Origin: CAYNZP01 sp964401835 | Lineage (GTDB): Bacteria; Planctomycetota; Phycisphaerae; SM23-33 | Length of the DNA: 64,000 nucleotides | Reading direction: 5' to 3' | NCBI GenBank assembly: GCA_964401835.1 | Contig: CAYNZP010000013.1 | Span: 1 to 64,000, forward strand | Shown here: positions 7,481 through 16,426 of the stretch, piece after piece | How positions within the stretch are numbered: the first letter of the stretch is position 1 | Layout of the letters: every line of letters begins with the position of its first letter | Translations under genes and position numbers: made by a program | The notes under the pieces: model-generated | What the model was told of the DNA's origin: nothing | The model's input: only the letters and a program-made list of their open reading frames with translations | The model's database searches: none

Positions 7481-8902
7481 TTAGCTGTTTTGGCTGTCTG
7501 GTTTATTTTTCCTTGGCCTTCGGCGCCTTCTGCGCGACGATTTTTTCTGGCCTTGCTGTCCCTGTTTACCTTGTTGGCTGGGTTGTTGGCCTTGCGGGGC
7601 TTGCTTCTGGCCGCCTTGTGGCTGGCCTTGAGCGGCCTGACCTTTGTTTCCGCGTCGTCTGCGCCGGCGTTTTCTCTTGGGCTTTTGGTCCTGCGGGGCT
7701 TCTGGAGAGCTGGCAGCTTTTTTGCCTGTTTCGATTTCTTCATCCGAAACGCCGATGGGAGTTTTAAACAGCGGCTCAAACTCAGGCTTGGCCACTTGGA
7801 ACTTGAACGGCTCGCCCTCTGCCGGGGGATTGACATCCCGCTCGAGGATGTCCTCATTAGCCACGGCCACTTTCGTATTATCCGGCAGTATCAGTCGGAC
7901 AAGCTGGGTAATAATCTGGCTGTCCATGACCTTGCCGATGTACTCTGGAGTCCGAACCCAGGTATTTCTCTTGGGCAGCTTTTTGCGAAGTTCTTCGTAG
8001 CAAACGTCTTCATATCTCAAACAGCACATCAGCCTGCCGCACCTGCCGGAGATTTTTGACGGGTCCAGCGTGGCCTTCTGGACCTTGGCCATTCGCATGG
8101 AGACCGGCTTGAGTTCCTTGAGATATTGCTGGCAGCAGCATCGCTGGCCGCATTTTTCATAGTCGGCGACAAGCCTCGCCTCGTCACGGGCGCCGATCTG
8201 CCGCATCTCTATTCGCGTTCTGTACTGGCCGGCCAGACGCTTGACCAGTTCGCGGAAGTCAACCCTCCCGCCGGACGTGAAGTGGAAGATGATCCGCTCA
8301 CCGCCCAGGAGGTGCTCGGCGCTGACGATTTTCATATCCAGGCCCAGCTCCTTTATCTGCTTGGTGCAGAATGTACTTTCTTCGTGCGCGGAACTGTCTA
8401 AATGACGCTGGTCGACGATGTCCTGATGGTTTGCCAGCCGAAGGACCTTGCCTCCGCGGCTGAAGGGGTATTCCTGCCCGCAGTCATGAACGAAATTATC
8501 AAGCCGTTCCTGCGAGATACACCCCGTGCACTTACTCTGGCAGACATTGGATAAAACCTCACCCAGCTCAACTCCGCGTTCGGTGCGCACAACTACTTTA
8601 GTGCCTTGGGCGGGGGGCTCTTTGAGCTTGTGGCGGAATTCACCGATATGCTTCATCAGGCCGTAACGCACGACGATCTTGGCGGGAGGTTCTTTGGGCT
8701 CGGGAGGAGCTGTCTCCTGCTGGATCTGAACTTGTGCGGAATCCTGCTGCTGCGGCACGTCTGGGGTGTTTTCCTGCGGCGCCTCGCTTGCAGCTTCGTT
8801 TTGATTGGGATTAACTGACTCTTGGATTTGCTCGGGCTTATCCTGCGGACGCTCTTCTTGCTGCGCAGGGTCCTGGCCCGGCGTCGAAGGAATATCTGAC
8901 AC
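7481..8902 (-). CDS. ricT: RicT/YaaT-like PSP1-domain protein
   Basis: A 473-residue protein whose centre (about residues 75-350) is the PSP1 domain of the RicT (YaaT) family, including the cysteine-rich segments CQSKCTGC, CGQRCCCQQY and CGRLMCC. RicT acts in the Bacillus Ric complex, which binds iron-sulfur clusters and steers RNase Y and RNA processing; the family is widespread outside Firmicutes, with less known function. The first ~75 residues are Pro/Gln/Glu-rich and the last ~90 are Arg/Lys/Gln/Gly-rich, both probably disordered; the basic tail may bind RNA. I start at GTG 8902, seven bases after GGAG. The frame continues to a TTG at 8959 that has no ribosome site. A YlbF-family gene, another Ric-complex family, occurs at 50.7 kb. 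Confidence 0.85.
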   Translation of the reverse strand: MSDIPSTPGQDPAQQEERPQDKPEQIQESVNPNQNEAASEAPQENTPDVPQQQDSAQVQIQQETAPPEPKEPPAKIVVRYGLMKHIGEFRHKLKEPPAQGTKVVVRTERGVELGEVLSNVCQSKCTGCISQERLDNFVHDCGQEYPFSRGGKVLRLANHQDIVDQRHLDSSAHEESTFCTKQIKELGLDMKIVSAEHLLGGERIIFHFTSGGRVDFRELVKRLAGQYRTRIEMRQIGARDEARLVADYEKCGQRCCCQQYLKELKPVSMRMAKVQKATLDPSKISGRCGRLMCCLRYEDVCYEELRKKLPKRNTWVRTPEYIGKVMDSQIITQLVRLILPDNTKVAVANEDILERDVNPPAEGEPFKFQVAKPEFEPLFKTPIGVSDEEIETGKKAASSPEAPQDQKPKRKRRRRRRGNKGQAAQGQPQGGQKQAPQGQQPSQQGKQGQQGQKKSSRRRRRRPRKNKPDSQNS

Positions 8903-9212
8903 CTGAAAACTCCGAATTGTTTTAACCGCGGCGGCCCGCGGGGAATAAATCGGTTCCAAGTACCCGGCCCGTCACCGGGGTCCAAACGCCAGTTAATGGC
9001 TTTTAAATCAGGCTGCGTTTTTGTTGACCAAATACCAGCCTGCAGTCAGATTATCATTATAACCCCATACAGATGAAACCGTAAAGTTTTTTGGATGGCC
9101 AGCAACAGTGTATAGGGGATAATTGACTTATCTACGGTACGGCGGTAGTTTGGGCGGCCAATGGCCTTATAAAGGCCTCGTTAAAATTAGATTTAAATGA
9201 GAAGAGGTTTAA
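8903..9212. other. divergent intergenic region between ricT and psd
   Basis: No gene is seen. On the minus strand a TATAAT (9056-9061) with TTACGG 17 bases upstream (9079-9084) could drive ricT, giving a leader of about 150 bases. On the plus strand a candidate psd promoter lies at 9123-9151. A short inverted repeat GGCCTT-ATA-AAGGCC (9163-9177) lies in the psd leader. Confidence 0.5.
9123..9151 (+). promoter_or_regulatory. candidate promoter of psd-pssA
   Basis: TTGACT (9123-9128) and TAGTTT (9146-9151) are 17 bases apart, about 60 bases before the psd start. The -10 element is weak. Confidence 0.45.
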
Positions 9213-9881
9213 TTGAGTTCCATAATTACTAAATACGGTAAACGTGAGATAATTATCGCGTCGGTTTTGCTGCTGGCGCTGGCGATAGTTGCGATCTGGC
9301 TGTTTTGGCCGGTTGTCTTCGTGCCGCTGGTTTTGTGGGTGTATGTCCTGTGGTTTTTCCGCGACCCGCAGAGGATAACGCCGCCCGGGCCGGGCCTTTT
9401 TATTAGCCCAGCCGATGGCAGGGTGTCGGATATTACCAATGTCGGAGCTGAGAGCGAACTCGGCCGCAAAGGCGTGAAGGTTGGCATTTTCATGAATGTG
9501 TTTAACGTCCACGTCAACCGCAACCCCGCTTGCGGGTGGGTCGAGTCCATCGAGCATCGCAGCGGAACGCTTCTTGACGTTCGCGACCCCCACGCCTGGG
9601 AGCGTAACGAGTCCATGACAATCCGTATGGTTTGTGATGAGGACGGCCGGGAGTTTCCATTTATCGTGCGACAGATTGCGGGGTTGGTTGCCCGGCGCAT
9701 CGTTACGGACATCGCCGAAGGTCAAACACTTGCTCGCGGACAGCGGATTGGAATGATAAAATTTGGCTCGAGGCTGGAGCTTACTGTTCCACAGGAGTTT
9801 GTCTCGAAGGTTTGTGTTAAAATCGGTCAGCACGTCAAGGCAGGCGAGACGATTTTGATCGAATCAGGAGAGCGCGAATGA
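9213..9881 (+). CDS. psd: phosphatidylserine decarboxylase proenzyme
   Basis: A 222-residue decarboxylase that converts phosphatidylserine to phosphatidylethanolamine at the cytoplasmic membrane. It is the short Psd type. The self-cleavage site that makes the pyruvoyl group is G185-S186 in KFGSRLE. N-terminal residues 9-45 form two membrane segments; the conserved SPADGRVSDI and FMNVFNVHVNR motifs are present. Start is TTG 9213, after GAAGAGG. It overlaps pssA by four bases (ATGA), so both steps of phosphatidylethanolamine synthesis are made together. Confidence 0.95.
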   Translation: MSSIITKYGKREIIIASVLLLALAIVAIWLFWPVVFVPLVLWVYVLWFFRDPQRITPPGPGLFISPADGRVSDITNVGAESELGRKGVKVGIFMNVFNVHVNRNPACGWVESIEHRSGTLLDVRDPHAWERNESMTIRMVCDEDGREFPFIVRQIAGLVARRIVTDIAEGQTLARGQRIGMIKFGSRLELTVPQEFVSKVCVKIGQHVKAGETILIESGERE

Positions 9882-10771
9882 ATGAATCCGATGTTTCAGA
9901 TAGGCTCCGCAAACGGCAGCTGCGCAAGCAGCGCGCCCGTAAACGGATTCTGCAGAGTACTGCTGTACTGCCCGGACTTTGTACGATAAGCAACGGGCTG
10001 GCCGGCTTTGCGGCTATTCATTTCGCCACAAAAGACGCTATCGGTACCGCGAGCCTGGAAAATATCGCGACGGCTGGTTGGCTGATAGTTTTGGCGATGG
10101 TCTTCGACGTACTCGACGGCCGGCTGGCGAGGTTGACGCGCCGAACGAGTGATTTTGGCGGCCAACTTGACAGCCTTTGCGACGTCATCAGCTTCGGTGT
10201 TGCCCCTGCGATTCTCATGTTACGGATGGTTATAACCGTCCTGCACGGCCAATTCGATCGTATCCAGATTTTGCAGACCCACCTTCCGATAGAGCGTGTC
10301 GTGCTGTGCATCGCGGCGATATATGTTGCCTGTACCGTGCTTCGCCTGGCAAGGTTTAATGTAGAGAACGAACCGGACAAATCTTCGCACATGAACTTTC
10401 GCGGCCTGCCTTCTCCGGGGGCGGCTGCGGCGATTACAGCTTTGGTACTGCTTTTCAGTCACCTGGCGAAAATAGAGCAGGGCTGGCGATCAAGCGCGTG
10501 GATGTTAGCTGTGGTGAGCATTACGCTTCCGATTATCACATTGATAGTTGCGATTCTGATGGTCTCACGGTTCAAATACCCGCACATCGTCAATCAGTAC
10601 ATACGCGGAAAGCGGCCTTTCAACTACCTGGTAAAGTTGATAATCATCATTGTTAGCATTCTGACACTGAATATCTTTATTCCCGGTGCGATTTTCGCTG
10701 TCGGCTATGCATTGAGCGGCCCGGCAAGTGCGCTAATGCGAAAAGTTCGTCGCCGCCCGTGTGGTTGTTAG
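9878..10771 (+). CDS. pssA: CDP-diacylglycerol-serine O-phosphatidyltransferase
   Basis: A 297-residue membrane enzyme that makes phosphatidylserine from CDP-diacylglycerol and serine, the substrate of Psd encoded just upstream. The CDP-alcohol phosphotransferase signature runs from D77 to D102 (D80-G81-x2-A84-R85, G94, D98, D102). Seven or eight hydrophobic segments follow a basic N-terminus (RKRQLRKQRARKR). The sequence RGLPSP after the signature is typical of the PssA type rather than of PgsA. The 3' end overlaps the convergent recJ gene by four bases. Confidence 0.95.
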   Translation: MNESDVSDRLRKRQLRKQRARKRILQSTAVLPGLCTISNGLAGFAAIHFATKDAIGTASLENIATAGWLIVLAMVFDVLDGRLARLTRRTSDFGGQLDSLCDVISFGVAPAILMLRMVITVLHGQFDRIQILQTHLPIERVVLCIAAIYVACTVLRLARFNVENEPDKSSHMNFRGLPSPGAAAAITALVLLFSHLAKIEQGWRSSAWMLAVVSITLPIITLIVAILMVSRFKYPHIVNQYIRGKRPFNYLVKLIIIIVSILTLNIFIPGAIFAVGYALSGPASALMRKVRRRPCGC

Positions 10772-12531
10772 GATAGGCTCTTAACGTCAATAAGTTTCAG
10801 CTCAGCGTTGCTCCTGCCGTTGAACCTGTTGATGACAGGCTCGGCTGCGACGTCAATTTGATTCACGCCAACAAGATCATCAGCCAGGTCGCCCATATCG
10901 AAACCGATAGCCCGCATAGTTGCACCGTTTTGCTCGAGCATCATACTTAGAGTCTTGCCGTTTCGACCAAGTCTTTTTGGCGGCATTATCAGCTTGCAGC
11001 CGCGAAGGGCAACTACCGGTCTTGGGTTTCCCTGGCCAAACGGTTCGAGTCTGGCCAATTGGGCCACGGCGTTGTAATTCAGGGCCTGGATAGTTGTCTC
11101 TGCGTCTATCTCCACAGTGGCTGTGAGTTGTTGGGCCTGAATATTTTCTGATGCATATTTTGTGATTGTCTTTGTGAAGTCTTTAATTTTGTCCGGATGT
11201 ATCCTCAGCCCGCCCGCCATCTCGTGCCCGCCGAAACTTATCAGGTGTTGCGAGCATGCCGCCAGAGCGTCTCGCATGTTAAAACCAGCTATACTCCGGC
11301 CCGAACCCTGCCCGATACCGTCGCCATTAAAGGCTATCAGTATCGCCGGCCGGTCGAAGCGGCGGACAATGCGTGAAGCGACAATGCCGACAACGCCGCT
11401 GTGCCAGTTTTCGCTGGCCAGGACAATCATGTGATTTTCAGGTGAGTCGAGTTTTTGCTCTTTGACCATCTCGATGGCTTGGGCTGCGATTTCCCGGTCG
11501 GTCTTCTGTCGCTCGGTGTTTTGCTTGGTCAGGAAATCGGCAATCTTTGCTGCCCTCGCTGGGGGCGCTTCGGTGAGTAATTCAACGGCGGAGCGGGCAT
11601 GGCCCATCCGACCGCACGCGTTGAGTCTCGGGCCAAGTACGAACCCGACATGGAACGCATCGAGCTTTTCATCTTCCAGCTTGGCCGATTTCAACAGAGC
11701 CCTGAGGCCGACGTGTTTGGTGGAGCTAAGCCCCCGCAGGCCGAACGTTGCCAGCACGCGGTTTTCGCCAACCAGCGGCACGACGTCTGCGATTGTTCCA
11801 AGGGCAGCCATGCAGGTCGCATCCAGCAGAAAGTCCCGCATTGTCTCATCCACCCGCGACTCACCGCATATCTCGCGTGCTACCTGCCATGCCAGCTTGA
11901 AGGCAACGCCAGCGCCGGCCAGGTTCGTGTTCGGATAGACTTTCCCGTCTTCTGCCGGCAGCGTCGGATGAACTATTGCCGTAACGTCTGGCAGGATTTC
12001 CGGCAGCTTGTGGTGGTCGGTAACTATCACGTCGAGCCCGGCTGAGGTTGCCTGGCCAAGCTGCTTTTCTGCGCTAATGCCACAATCGACCGTTATCATC
12101 AGCTTAGCGCCGTCATCTATGAGCTGCTGGATAGCCTTTTCATTTACTCCATAACCTTCCTCCAGCCGGTGGGGGACGTAATAGTCCACTTGGGCCCCGA
12201 CCATCTTCAGGCACGCGAAAAGAATTGCGACAGCTGTCATGCCATCGACGTCGTAATCTCCGTAGATGACGATTTTTTCTTTTGCTTCGACAGCCTTTGC
12301 GATGCGCTTTGCCGCTTTTTGGGCCCCGGCCATGAGTGTCGGGTCGTGCAGGTCGGTCAGTTTCGGGTTTATAAAGGCCTTGGCTGACTTGACGTCGGAT
12401 GCGCCCCGGTTGAAAAGAATCTGCGCTACAAGGGTGGTGGTGGCGAGTTTCCTGGCAAGAGGTTCCGCGCCGTCAAAGCTCGGCGCCATGACCCAGCGAC
12501 ATTCTTTTTGCCTCCTTGCACGAGTATTCAT
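10768..12531 (-). CDS. recJ: single-stranded-DNA-specific exonuclease RecJ
   Basis: A 587-residue 5'-3' exonuclease of the DHH family used in recombination and mismatch repair. The catalytic motifs are visible in order: YGDYDVDGMTA, VDCGIS, VTDHHKLPE, a DHHA1 region with GGHEMAGG, and the C-terminal OB-like domain (VALRGCKLIMPP). Length is near the family norm of 560-590. ATG 12531 is chosen; two TTG codons immediately upstream are alternatives. An AAGGAGG lies inside the coding region, 20 bases before M15 (12489), which is too far to point to a later start. Confidence 0.95.
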   Translation of the reverse strand: MNTRARRQKECRWVMAPSFDGAEPLARKLATTTLVAQILFNRGASDVKSAKAFINPKLTDLHDPTLMAGAQKAAKRIAKAVEAKEKIVIYGDYDVDGMTAVAILFACLKMVGAQVDYYVPHRLEEGYGVNEKAIQQLIDDGAKLMITVDCGISAEKQLGQATSAGLDVIVTDHHKLPEILPDVTAIVHPTLPAEDGKVYPNTNLAGAGVAFKLAWQVAREICGESRVDETMRDFLLDATCMAALGTIADVVPLVGENRVLATFGLRGLSSTKHVGLRALLKSAKLEDEKLDAFHVGFVLGPRLNACGRMGHARSAVELLTEAPPARAAKIADFLTKQNTERQKTDREIAAQAIEMVKEQKLDSPENHMIVLASENWHSGVVGIVASRIVRRFDRPAILIAFNGDGIGQGSGRSIAGFNMRDALAACSQHLISFGGHEMAGGLRIHPDKIKDFTKTITKYASENIQAQQLTATVEIDAETTIQALNYNAVAQLARLEPFGQGNPRPVVALRGCKLIMPPKRLGRNGKTLSMMLEQNGATMRAIGFDMGDLADDLVGVNQIDVAAEPVINRFNGRSNAELKLIDVKSLS

Positions 12532-12536
12532 CAACA

Positions 12537-12570
12537 AATCCTAAAAAATCCTGAAAAATCCTAAAAATCC
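12537..12570. repeat. three-copy 10-base A-tract repeat upstream of recJ
   Basis: AATCCTAAAA, AATCCTGAAA and AATCCTAAAA follow head to tail, ending in ATCC. The A-tracts recur every 10 bases, one helical turn, so the DNA may be intrinsically curved. The repeat lies directly before the recJ start and could be part of its promoter region. Confidence 0.7.
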
Positions 12571-12661
12571 GTTCGGTTGATGGATTATAGCCCGTCAAAC
12601 GGGTCCTTGAGAAATGAAATCCGATTATTCAGACGGCTGACCGATTAGTAAAGGCGGCAAA

Positions 12662-13408
12662 CTAACCTAACGGCTGGGCTCCAGAGGACTTTTTCTTTTT
12701 GCTCGCCTTTTTCGCCACGGCTGCGTATTGGAAGCCGAAGCCCAGCAAGGCTGGCACGCATATCAGCAGGGCGAGCAGGTGGGCGTTCTGGATAAGCGTC
12801 GATTCGAGCGGCTCTTTGATGGGATCGTATTTCATCAGGATTATAAGCACTCCCGATACGGTCATTAAAGAACCCTGCAACGATGTAAAAATCATCACGA
12901 CCAGTTTGAATACCAGGAAGGCGAGCAGGCCCAGCGTAATCAGGCCGATAATCGCCCCGGCCCATGCGTACTCGCCCAGGTGTGGTTTGTCGATGACGTT
13001 GGCAATATAGTGCCACACACCGTAGCCAATAAAGCTCCCAGCCAGGCCGCCCATTATGCTCAGTGCATACTTCATCAACGGCCAGCTGAGTATCGCAAAC
13101 AGCAGTGCGCAGGCGATGGCGCCGAATGTCGGCATGTTTTGGCCTTTGAGCATTCCAGCGAGCTGAAAGCCCAAAAATGCTCCGAGCAGGGCGGAATTGA
13201 CGACGATGAGGACTTTGAAGATCTTCCAGCCTTGGAGCATATACACCAGGCCGCACACGAACAGGAGGACAGCCGGAAATGCGGGGGCCTGCGTGAGTTG
13301 CTCTACGAACTGCTGCTGCGTAGGCATTTCGAAGTTAGAGATACGCTCCCAAAAGTCGGCAGTGTCTGGAATAGGAACGTCAGGAATTTTTGGAACTTCG
13401 ATTTCCAT
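12662..13408 (-). CDS. DUF4203-like multi-pass membrane protein (second copy)
   Basis: A 248-residue protein with a Pro-rich 30-residue N-terminus, seven hydrophobic segments containing small-residue motifs (LLGAFLGFQLAG, GLAGSFIGYG), and a Lys/Ser-rich cytoplasmic tail (KKASKKKKSS). The pattern of hydrophobic segments with glycine-rich GxxLG turns is that of DUF4203/TMEM198-like proteins; the function is unknown. It is the last gene of a three-gene minus-strand group: rhomboid, a paralogue of this protein, then this one. Confidence 0.7.
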   Translation of the reverse strand: MEIEVPKIPDVPIPDTADFWERISNFEMPTQQQFVEQLTQAPAFPAVLLFVCGLVYMLQGWKIFKVLIVVNSALLGAFLGFQLAGMLKGQNMPTFGAIACALLFAILSWPLMKYALSIMGGLAGSFIGYGVWHYIANVIDKPHLGEYAWAGAIIGLITLGLLAFLVFKLVVMIFTSLQGSLMTVSGVLIILMKYDPIKEPLESTLIQNAHLLALLICVPALLGFGFQYAAVAKKASKKKKSSGAQPLG

Positions 13409-13465
13409 GCCTCAAAATTTCCAATTGCCGGTTTTTTTAGCCAATTAAACTTATAAAAAGCTTCC

Positions 13466-14266
13466 TTATTCTTTTTCGGCCTTTTTATCGGCTTTTGTTT
13501 CGTCCTTTTGGGCCTCTTTTTCCTTGGCCTTTTCAGCTTCTTCCCTGGCAGCCGCTGCCGCTGCTTCACTGCGGGATTGGAAGACAAGCCCGATTATCAC
13601 AGTAGCTGTAATCAGCGCTACCGGAACGTAGCTAAACCGCCACGACTTTACCCACACAGCGGAAGAAAGCTGCGTCCCCGCTAAAATCAGTCCAAACACT
13701 ATGGCGACCGCGCCGAGAAATGAGCTGCAGTAGATGCTGACTGGCTTGATTTTCATAAAGCCGACCGTGGCAGCCAGGCCGATTACCAGAAGAAGACTGA
13801 TTAGTATTACAAGCTGATGTAGCGGCCAGATTACCTCGAAACCGGACCTCGCATATAGACAAAACTCGTTTATCCACTGTGAGAAACTTTCCGCAGCCGC
13901 CTCGAAAACCGGGCGGGATTCTTCGCTGAGTGTCGGAAGGTAGTAGCGCAGCAGTACAAGGCAGCCGAAGAAAGCGAGAACCGCGCCGGTAAAGACAGCC
14001 CATATAATCCGCGCCAAAAAAATTCCGATAATCGCAAGCACTAGCATGCAGCCGATGCGCGTTGTTAGTATCTCGATATGGAATTGCTCGGAAAAGTAGG
14101 GTGCTGCGGCAAGGCCGATAGCCGCACCAGCAAGTCCGAGAAAGGCGCGGTGCAGAGTCCGGCCCCAAAGTACAAGCGCAAGGCCGGCAATTACAGCGAT
14201 GATCGAAATCCCATAAGCAAGCTGCGTTTCCAGCATCGGTGATGGCGGAATCGGTATATCGTGCAT
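13466..14266 (-). CDS. DUF4203-like multi-pass membrane protein (first copy)
   Basis: A 266-residue protein with seven or eight hydrophobic segments, glycine-rich turns (LGLAGAAIGLAAAP), and a highly charged C-terminal tail of about 45 residues rich in Ala, Glu and Lys that probably forms a helix or coiled coil. It resembles its neighbour 58 bases downstream in layout and is probably a diverged paralogue. An AAGGGG site precedes ATG 14266, and the gene starts 12 bases after the rhomboid stop, so the two are co-transcribed. Function unknown. Confidence 0.7.
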   Translation of the reverse strand: MHDIPIPPSPMLETQLAYGISIIAVIAGLALVLWGRTLHRAFLGLAGAAIGLAAAPYFSEQFHIEILTTRIGCMLVLAIIGIFLARIIWAVFTGAVLAFFGCLVLLRYYLPTLSEESRPVFEAAAESFSQWINEFCLYARSGFEVIWPLHQLVILISLLLVIGLAATVGFMKIKPVSIYCSSFLGAVAIVFGLILAGTQLSSAVWVKSWRFSYVPVALITATVIIGLVFQSRSEAAAAAAREEAEKAKEKEAQKDETKADKKAEKE

Positions 14267-14278
14267 TATCCAAGCCCC

Positions 14279-15472
14279 TTAGTCGCTTTGTTTATTGCGG
14301 ACGTTTTGCAGGTCCGCGCGGGCCAATTCGATCTTCTGTGGGTCTTCGAGCTTTTCTATTGCCTGTTCCAGGCTCTGCTGGGCCTTTTCGTACTTATGCA
14401 GATATCGTCCGTAAACCAGACCCAGCATCAGGTGAATGTCAGCGATATGTTCGTAACTCGAGTAATTTTTGATAAACCGTTCATAGGCGTCAGCTGCCGG
14501 CGGATATTTTTCCGTCGACATCAGCTGGTTGGCGATATCGAGTTGCTGTTGCTGTGACAGCACGGTTTCATCGGCGAGCTGTATCAGCTGGAGATATTTA
14601 TCTGCCGCCTCGGCCATATCGTGGCGGCTGTGGGCTTCGGAGATTTCCTTTCGCAGCTGTGCCTCGCGAGGCTCCGGTGTCGGCGGCAAGCCAGTTTCGA
14701 CCGCTTTGGCCTTTGCCCAGCGGTTCTGCTCTTTCTTTATCTTCGAACTGATGTTATTGAACGGATCGTAGCCCTGTGCAGCCATGCGGCGGTATCTGCT
14801 TCGGCGTCGGGCAGACTGCATCAGGTTCAGCAGGTCGAAGGCGTCTCTTTCGAGTACCTTTGTTGCCAGCAGCACAACTGCGATGAGTATTCCGAAAATA
14901 TACCCGCTACTGTGGGCTACATAGGCGACGTTGCCGGTAGCCTGGCCGACGATGCCCTTGGCGGACATGAAGATATTCCACAGGAACTGGAACAGAATAA
15001 AATACAGACTCGAAATATCGAATGTTGTAATGATGTAAAGCCACATCAAAAGCGTAACTCGAACCCGAGGGAACAAAACCAGATACGCTCCCGTTACAGC
15101 CGCTATCGCACCCGACGCTCCCAGCACCGGCGCATTACCGCTAAGTAGCACATATCCGACAGCGGACGATACACCGCCGGCCAGGTAGAACGCCAGATAG
15201 CTGATATTGCCGAAGCGGTCATTAAGGGCATTGCCGAACACCCACAAAAACACCATATTACCGGCGAGGTGCCAGAAGTCGGCGTGCAGAAACGCGCTCG
15301 AGATAAACTGGTAAAGCTCCGGGCTGTCCGGATGGAGCATAAACGCGTCAATCTTTGGGATGTTGCCGGCGTTAAAACCGAGTATGAAGATAATGACATT
15401 AGCCGCAACTAACGCGTAGTTGACAATCGGCCGGTGCCGCATTCGATAATCTGTTCTTATGGGAATCAGCAT
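14279..15472 (-). CDS. rhomboid-family intramembrane serine protease with TPR-like C-terminus
   Basis: A 397-residue protein. The N-terminal ~210 residues are a six-segment rhomboid domain: HLAGNMVFLWVFG motif, catalytic S120 in GASGA and H187 in AHSSG, so the dyad is intact. The following cytoplasmic part has a basic linker and helical repeats resembling tetratricopeptides (residues ~270-390, with MLGLVYGRYLHKYEKAQQSLEQ). Rhomboids cut transmembrane helices; the fused helical region may recruit partners. It heads an operon with two DUF4203-like membrane proteins, which are candidates for a functional link. Confidence 0.9.
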   Translation of the reverse strand: MLIPIRTDYRMRHRPIVNYALVAANVIIFILGFNAGNIPKIDAFMLHPDSPELYQFISSAFLHADFWHLAGNMVFLWVFGNALNDRFGNISYLAFYLAGGVSSAVGYVLLSGNAPVLGASGAIAAVTGAYLVLFPRVRVTLLMWLYIITTFDISSLYFILFQFLWNIFMSAKGIVGQATGNVAYVAHSSGYIFGILIAVVLLATKVLERDAFDLLNLMQSARRRSRYRRMAAQGYDPFNNISSKIKKEQNRWAKAKAVETGLPPTPEPREAQLRKEISEAHSRHDMAEAADKYLQLIQLADETVLSQQQQLDIANQLMSTEKYPPAADAYERFIKNYSSYEHIADIHLMLGLVYGRYLHKYEKAQQSLEQAIEKLEDPQKIELARADLQNVRNKQSD

Positions 15473-15886
15473 TAATTCGCTCTATTTCCTAAGCATTCAA
15501 AAAATTCTCAATCTTTCCAGATTTTTTCAAATCTTTCCTAATTTGTTTCGCCAATGATACATAATCTTCCGCGCCGATTCCCATGGAAATTTGTTTATAA
15601 GAGTCCATTGCGATAACCACATGCGATTCCGTGTTGTTATCAGGACAGGAATTGGCAATACGAAGTCCAATAATTGTGCTAATTTTGTTTGCTTATCGGT
15701 TTGGGATGTATATTATTACTCGGGTCTGGTACGTCAGGTTAGATTCTCATGGAAACTTCTCATGGCTCCTCTGAATCCTTGTCTAGCGCTCCCGACTCAT
15801 TGTGCCGACTGTAGGTACACTTTCGACATTCGACCCCGAAAGTAAAACGCGGGTCGTGGACGCCCCTGAATTCAGGAGATTATGAG
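15473..15886 (+). promoter_or_regulatory. intergenic region with promoter and long leader of the RRM gene
   Basis: No gene is convincing here. TTGTTT (15685-15690) and TATATT (15709-15714), 18 bases apart, would start a transcript near 15721, leaving a leader of about 165 bases before the RRM protein. The leader holds a repeated TTCTCATGG (about 15742-15762) and a CGACCC/GGGTCG stem (15831-15857), and ends with a CAGGAGA ribosome site. Long structured leaders are common on cold-inducible RNA-binding protein genes. Confidence 0.5.
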
Positions 15887-16237
15887 ATGGGCAACAAATT
15901 GTATGTAGGTAACTTAGGCTACGATGTTAACGATTCTGACCTCGAGCAGCTTTTCGCACAGCACGGCACCGTTTCCAGTGCTAGCGTCATCGTCGACAGG
16001 ATGAGTGGCCGCAGCAAGGGCTTCGGCTTTGTCGAGATGAGCAGCGACGACGAGGCCAAGGCTGCAATGGCGGCACTTGACGGCAACGACTTTGGCGGAC
16101 GGGCCTTAAAGGTCAACGAAGCCAAGCCTCGCGAAGATAATCGCGGCGGCGGTCGTGGCCGTGGTGGCTACGGCGGAGGCGGCGGCGGACGCGGCGGCTA
16201 CGGTGGTGGCGGCGGCGGACGTGGCAGAGGCTACTAA
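15887..16237 (+). CDS. glycine-rich RRM RNA-binding protein
   Basis: A 116-residue RNA-binding protein. Residues 1-82 form one RNA recognition motif with RNP2 (LYVGNL, residues 5-10) and RNP1 (KGFGFVEM), both with the aromatic residues that stack on RNA bases. The remaining ~35 residues are an Arg/Gly/Tyr-rich tail (RGGYGGGG-type repeats), which is probably disordered. This is the cyanobacterial/planctomycetal Rbp type, often cold-induced and thought to act as an RNA chaperone. A good AGGAGA site and a downstream terminator make it a single-gene unit. Confidence 0.93.
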   Translation: MGNKLYVGNLGYDVNDSDLEQLFAQHGTVSSASVIVDRMSGRSKGFGFVEMSSDDEAKAAMAALDGNDFGGRALKVNEAKPREDNRGGGRGRGGYGGGGGGRGGYGGGGGGRGRGY

Positions 16238-16304
16238 GCCAGCTTGGAAAATACTGAAGTTTGCTAGAAGTTGCTGAAAAGCAATATTCAGATGCAAAAA
16301 GACG

Positions 16305-16338
16305 TTAAAAAAGGTCACTCACACAGTGGCCTTTTTTT
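16305..16338 (+). terminator. rho-independent terminator of the RRM gene
   Basis: GG-CACT/AGTG-CC stem (GGTCACT, loop CACAC, AGTGGCC) preceded by an A run and followed by seven T residues. It could work in both directions. Confidence 0.9.
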
Positions 16339-16384
16339 ATTTGAGATTTGCCGCATCATGTGTTTTTTGTAACAACCATATTGT

Positions 16385-16411
16385 TAGCGCGGCGGGGCTC
16401 CTGTCCCGCCG
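16385..16411 (+). repeat. REP-like hairpin, left copy
   Basis: Begins TAGCGCGGCGGG, loop GCTCCTGT, then CCCGCCG(C). The GCGGCGGG/CCCGCCGC arms form a stem of eight G-C pairs. The exact reverse complement is found at 16931-16957. Confidence 0.9.
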
Positions 16412-16426
16412 CGTCTTTCGCGAAAT

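Noticed and set aside
15591..15845. An 84-codon open frame in the RRM leader
   Set aside because: No ribosome site, Cys-rich odd composition, and it overlaps the promoter and leader of the RRM gene.
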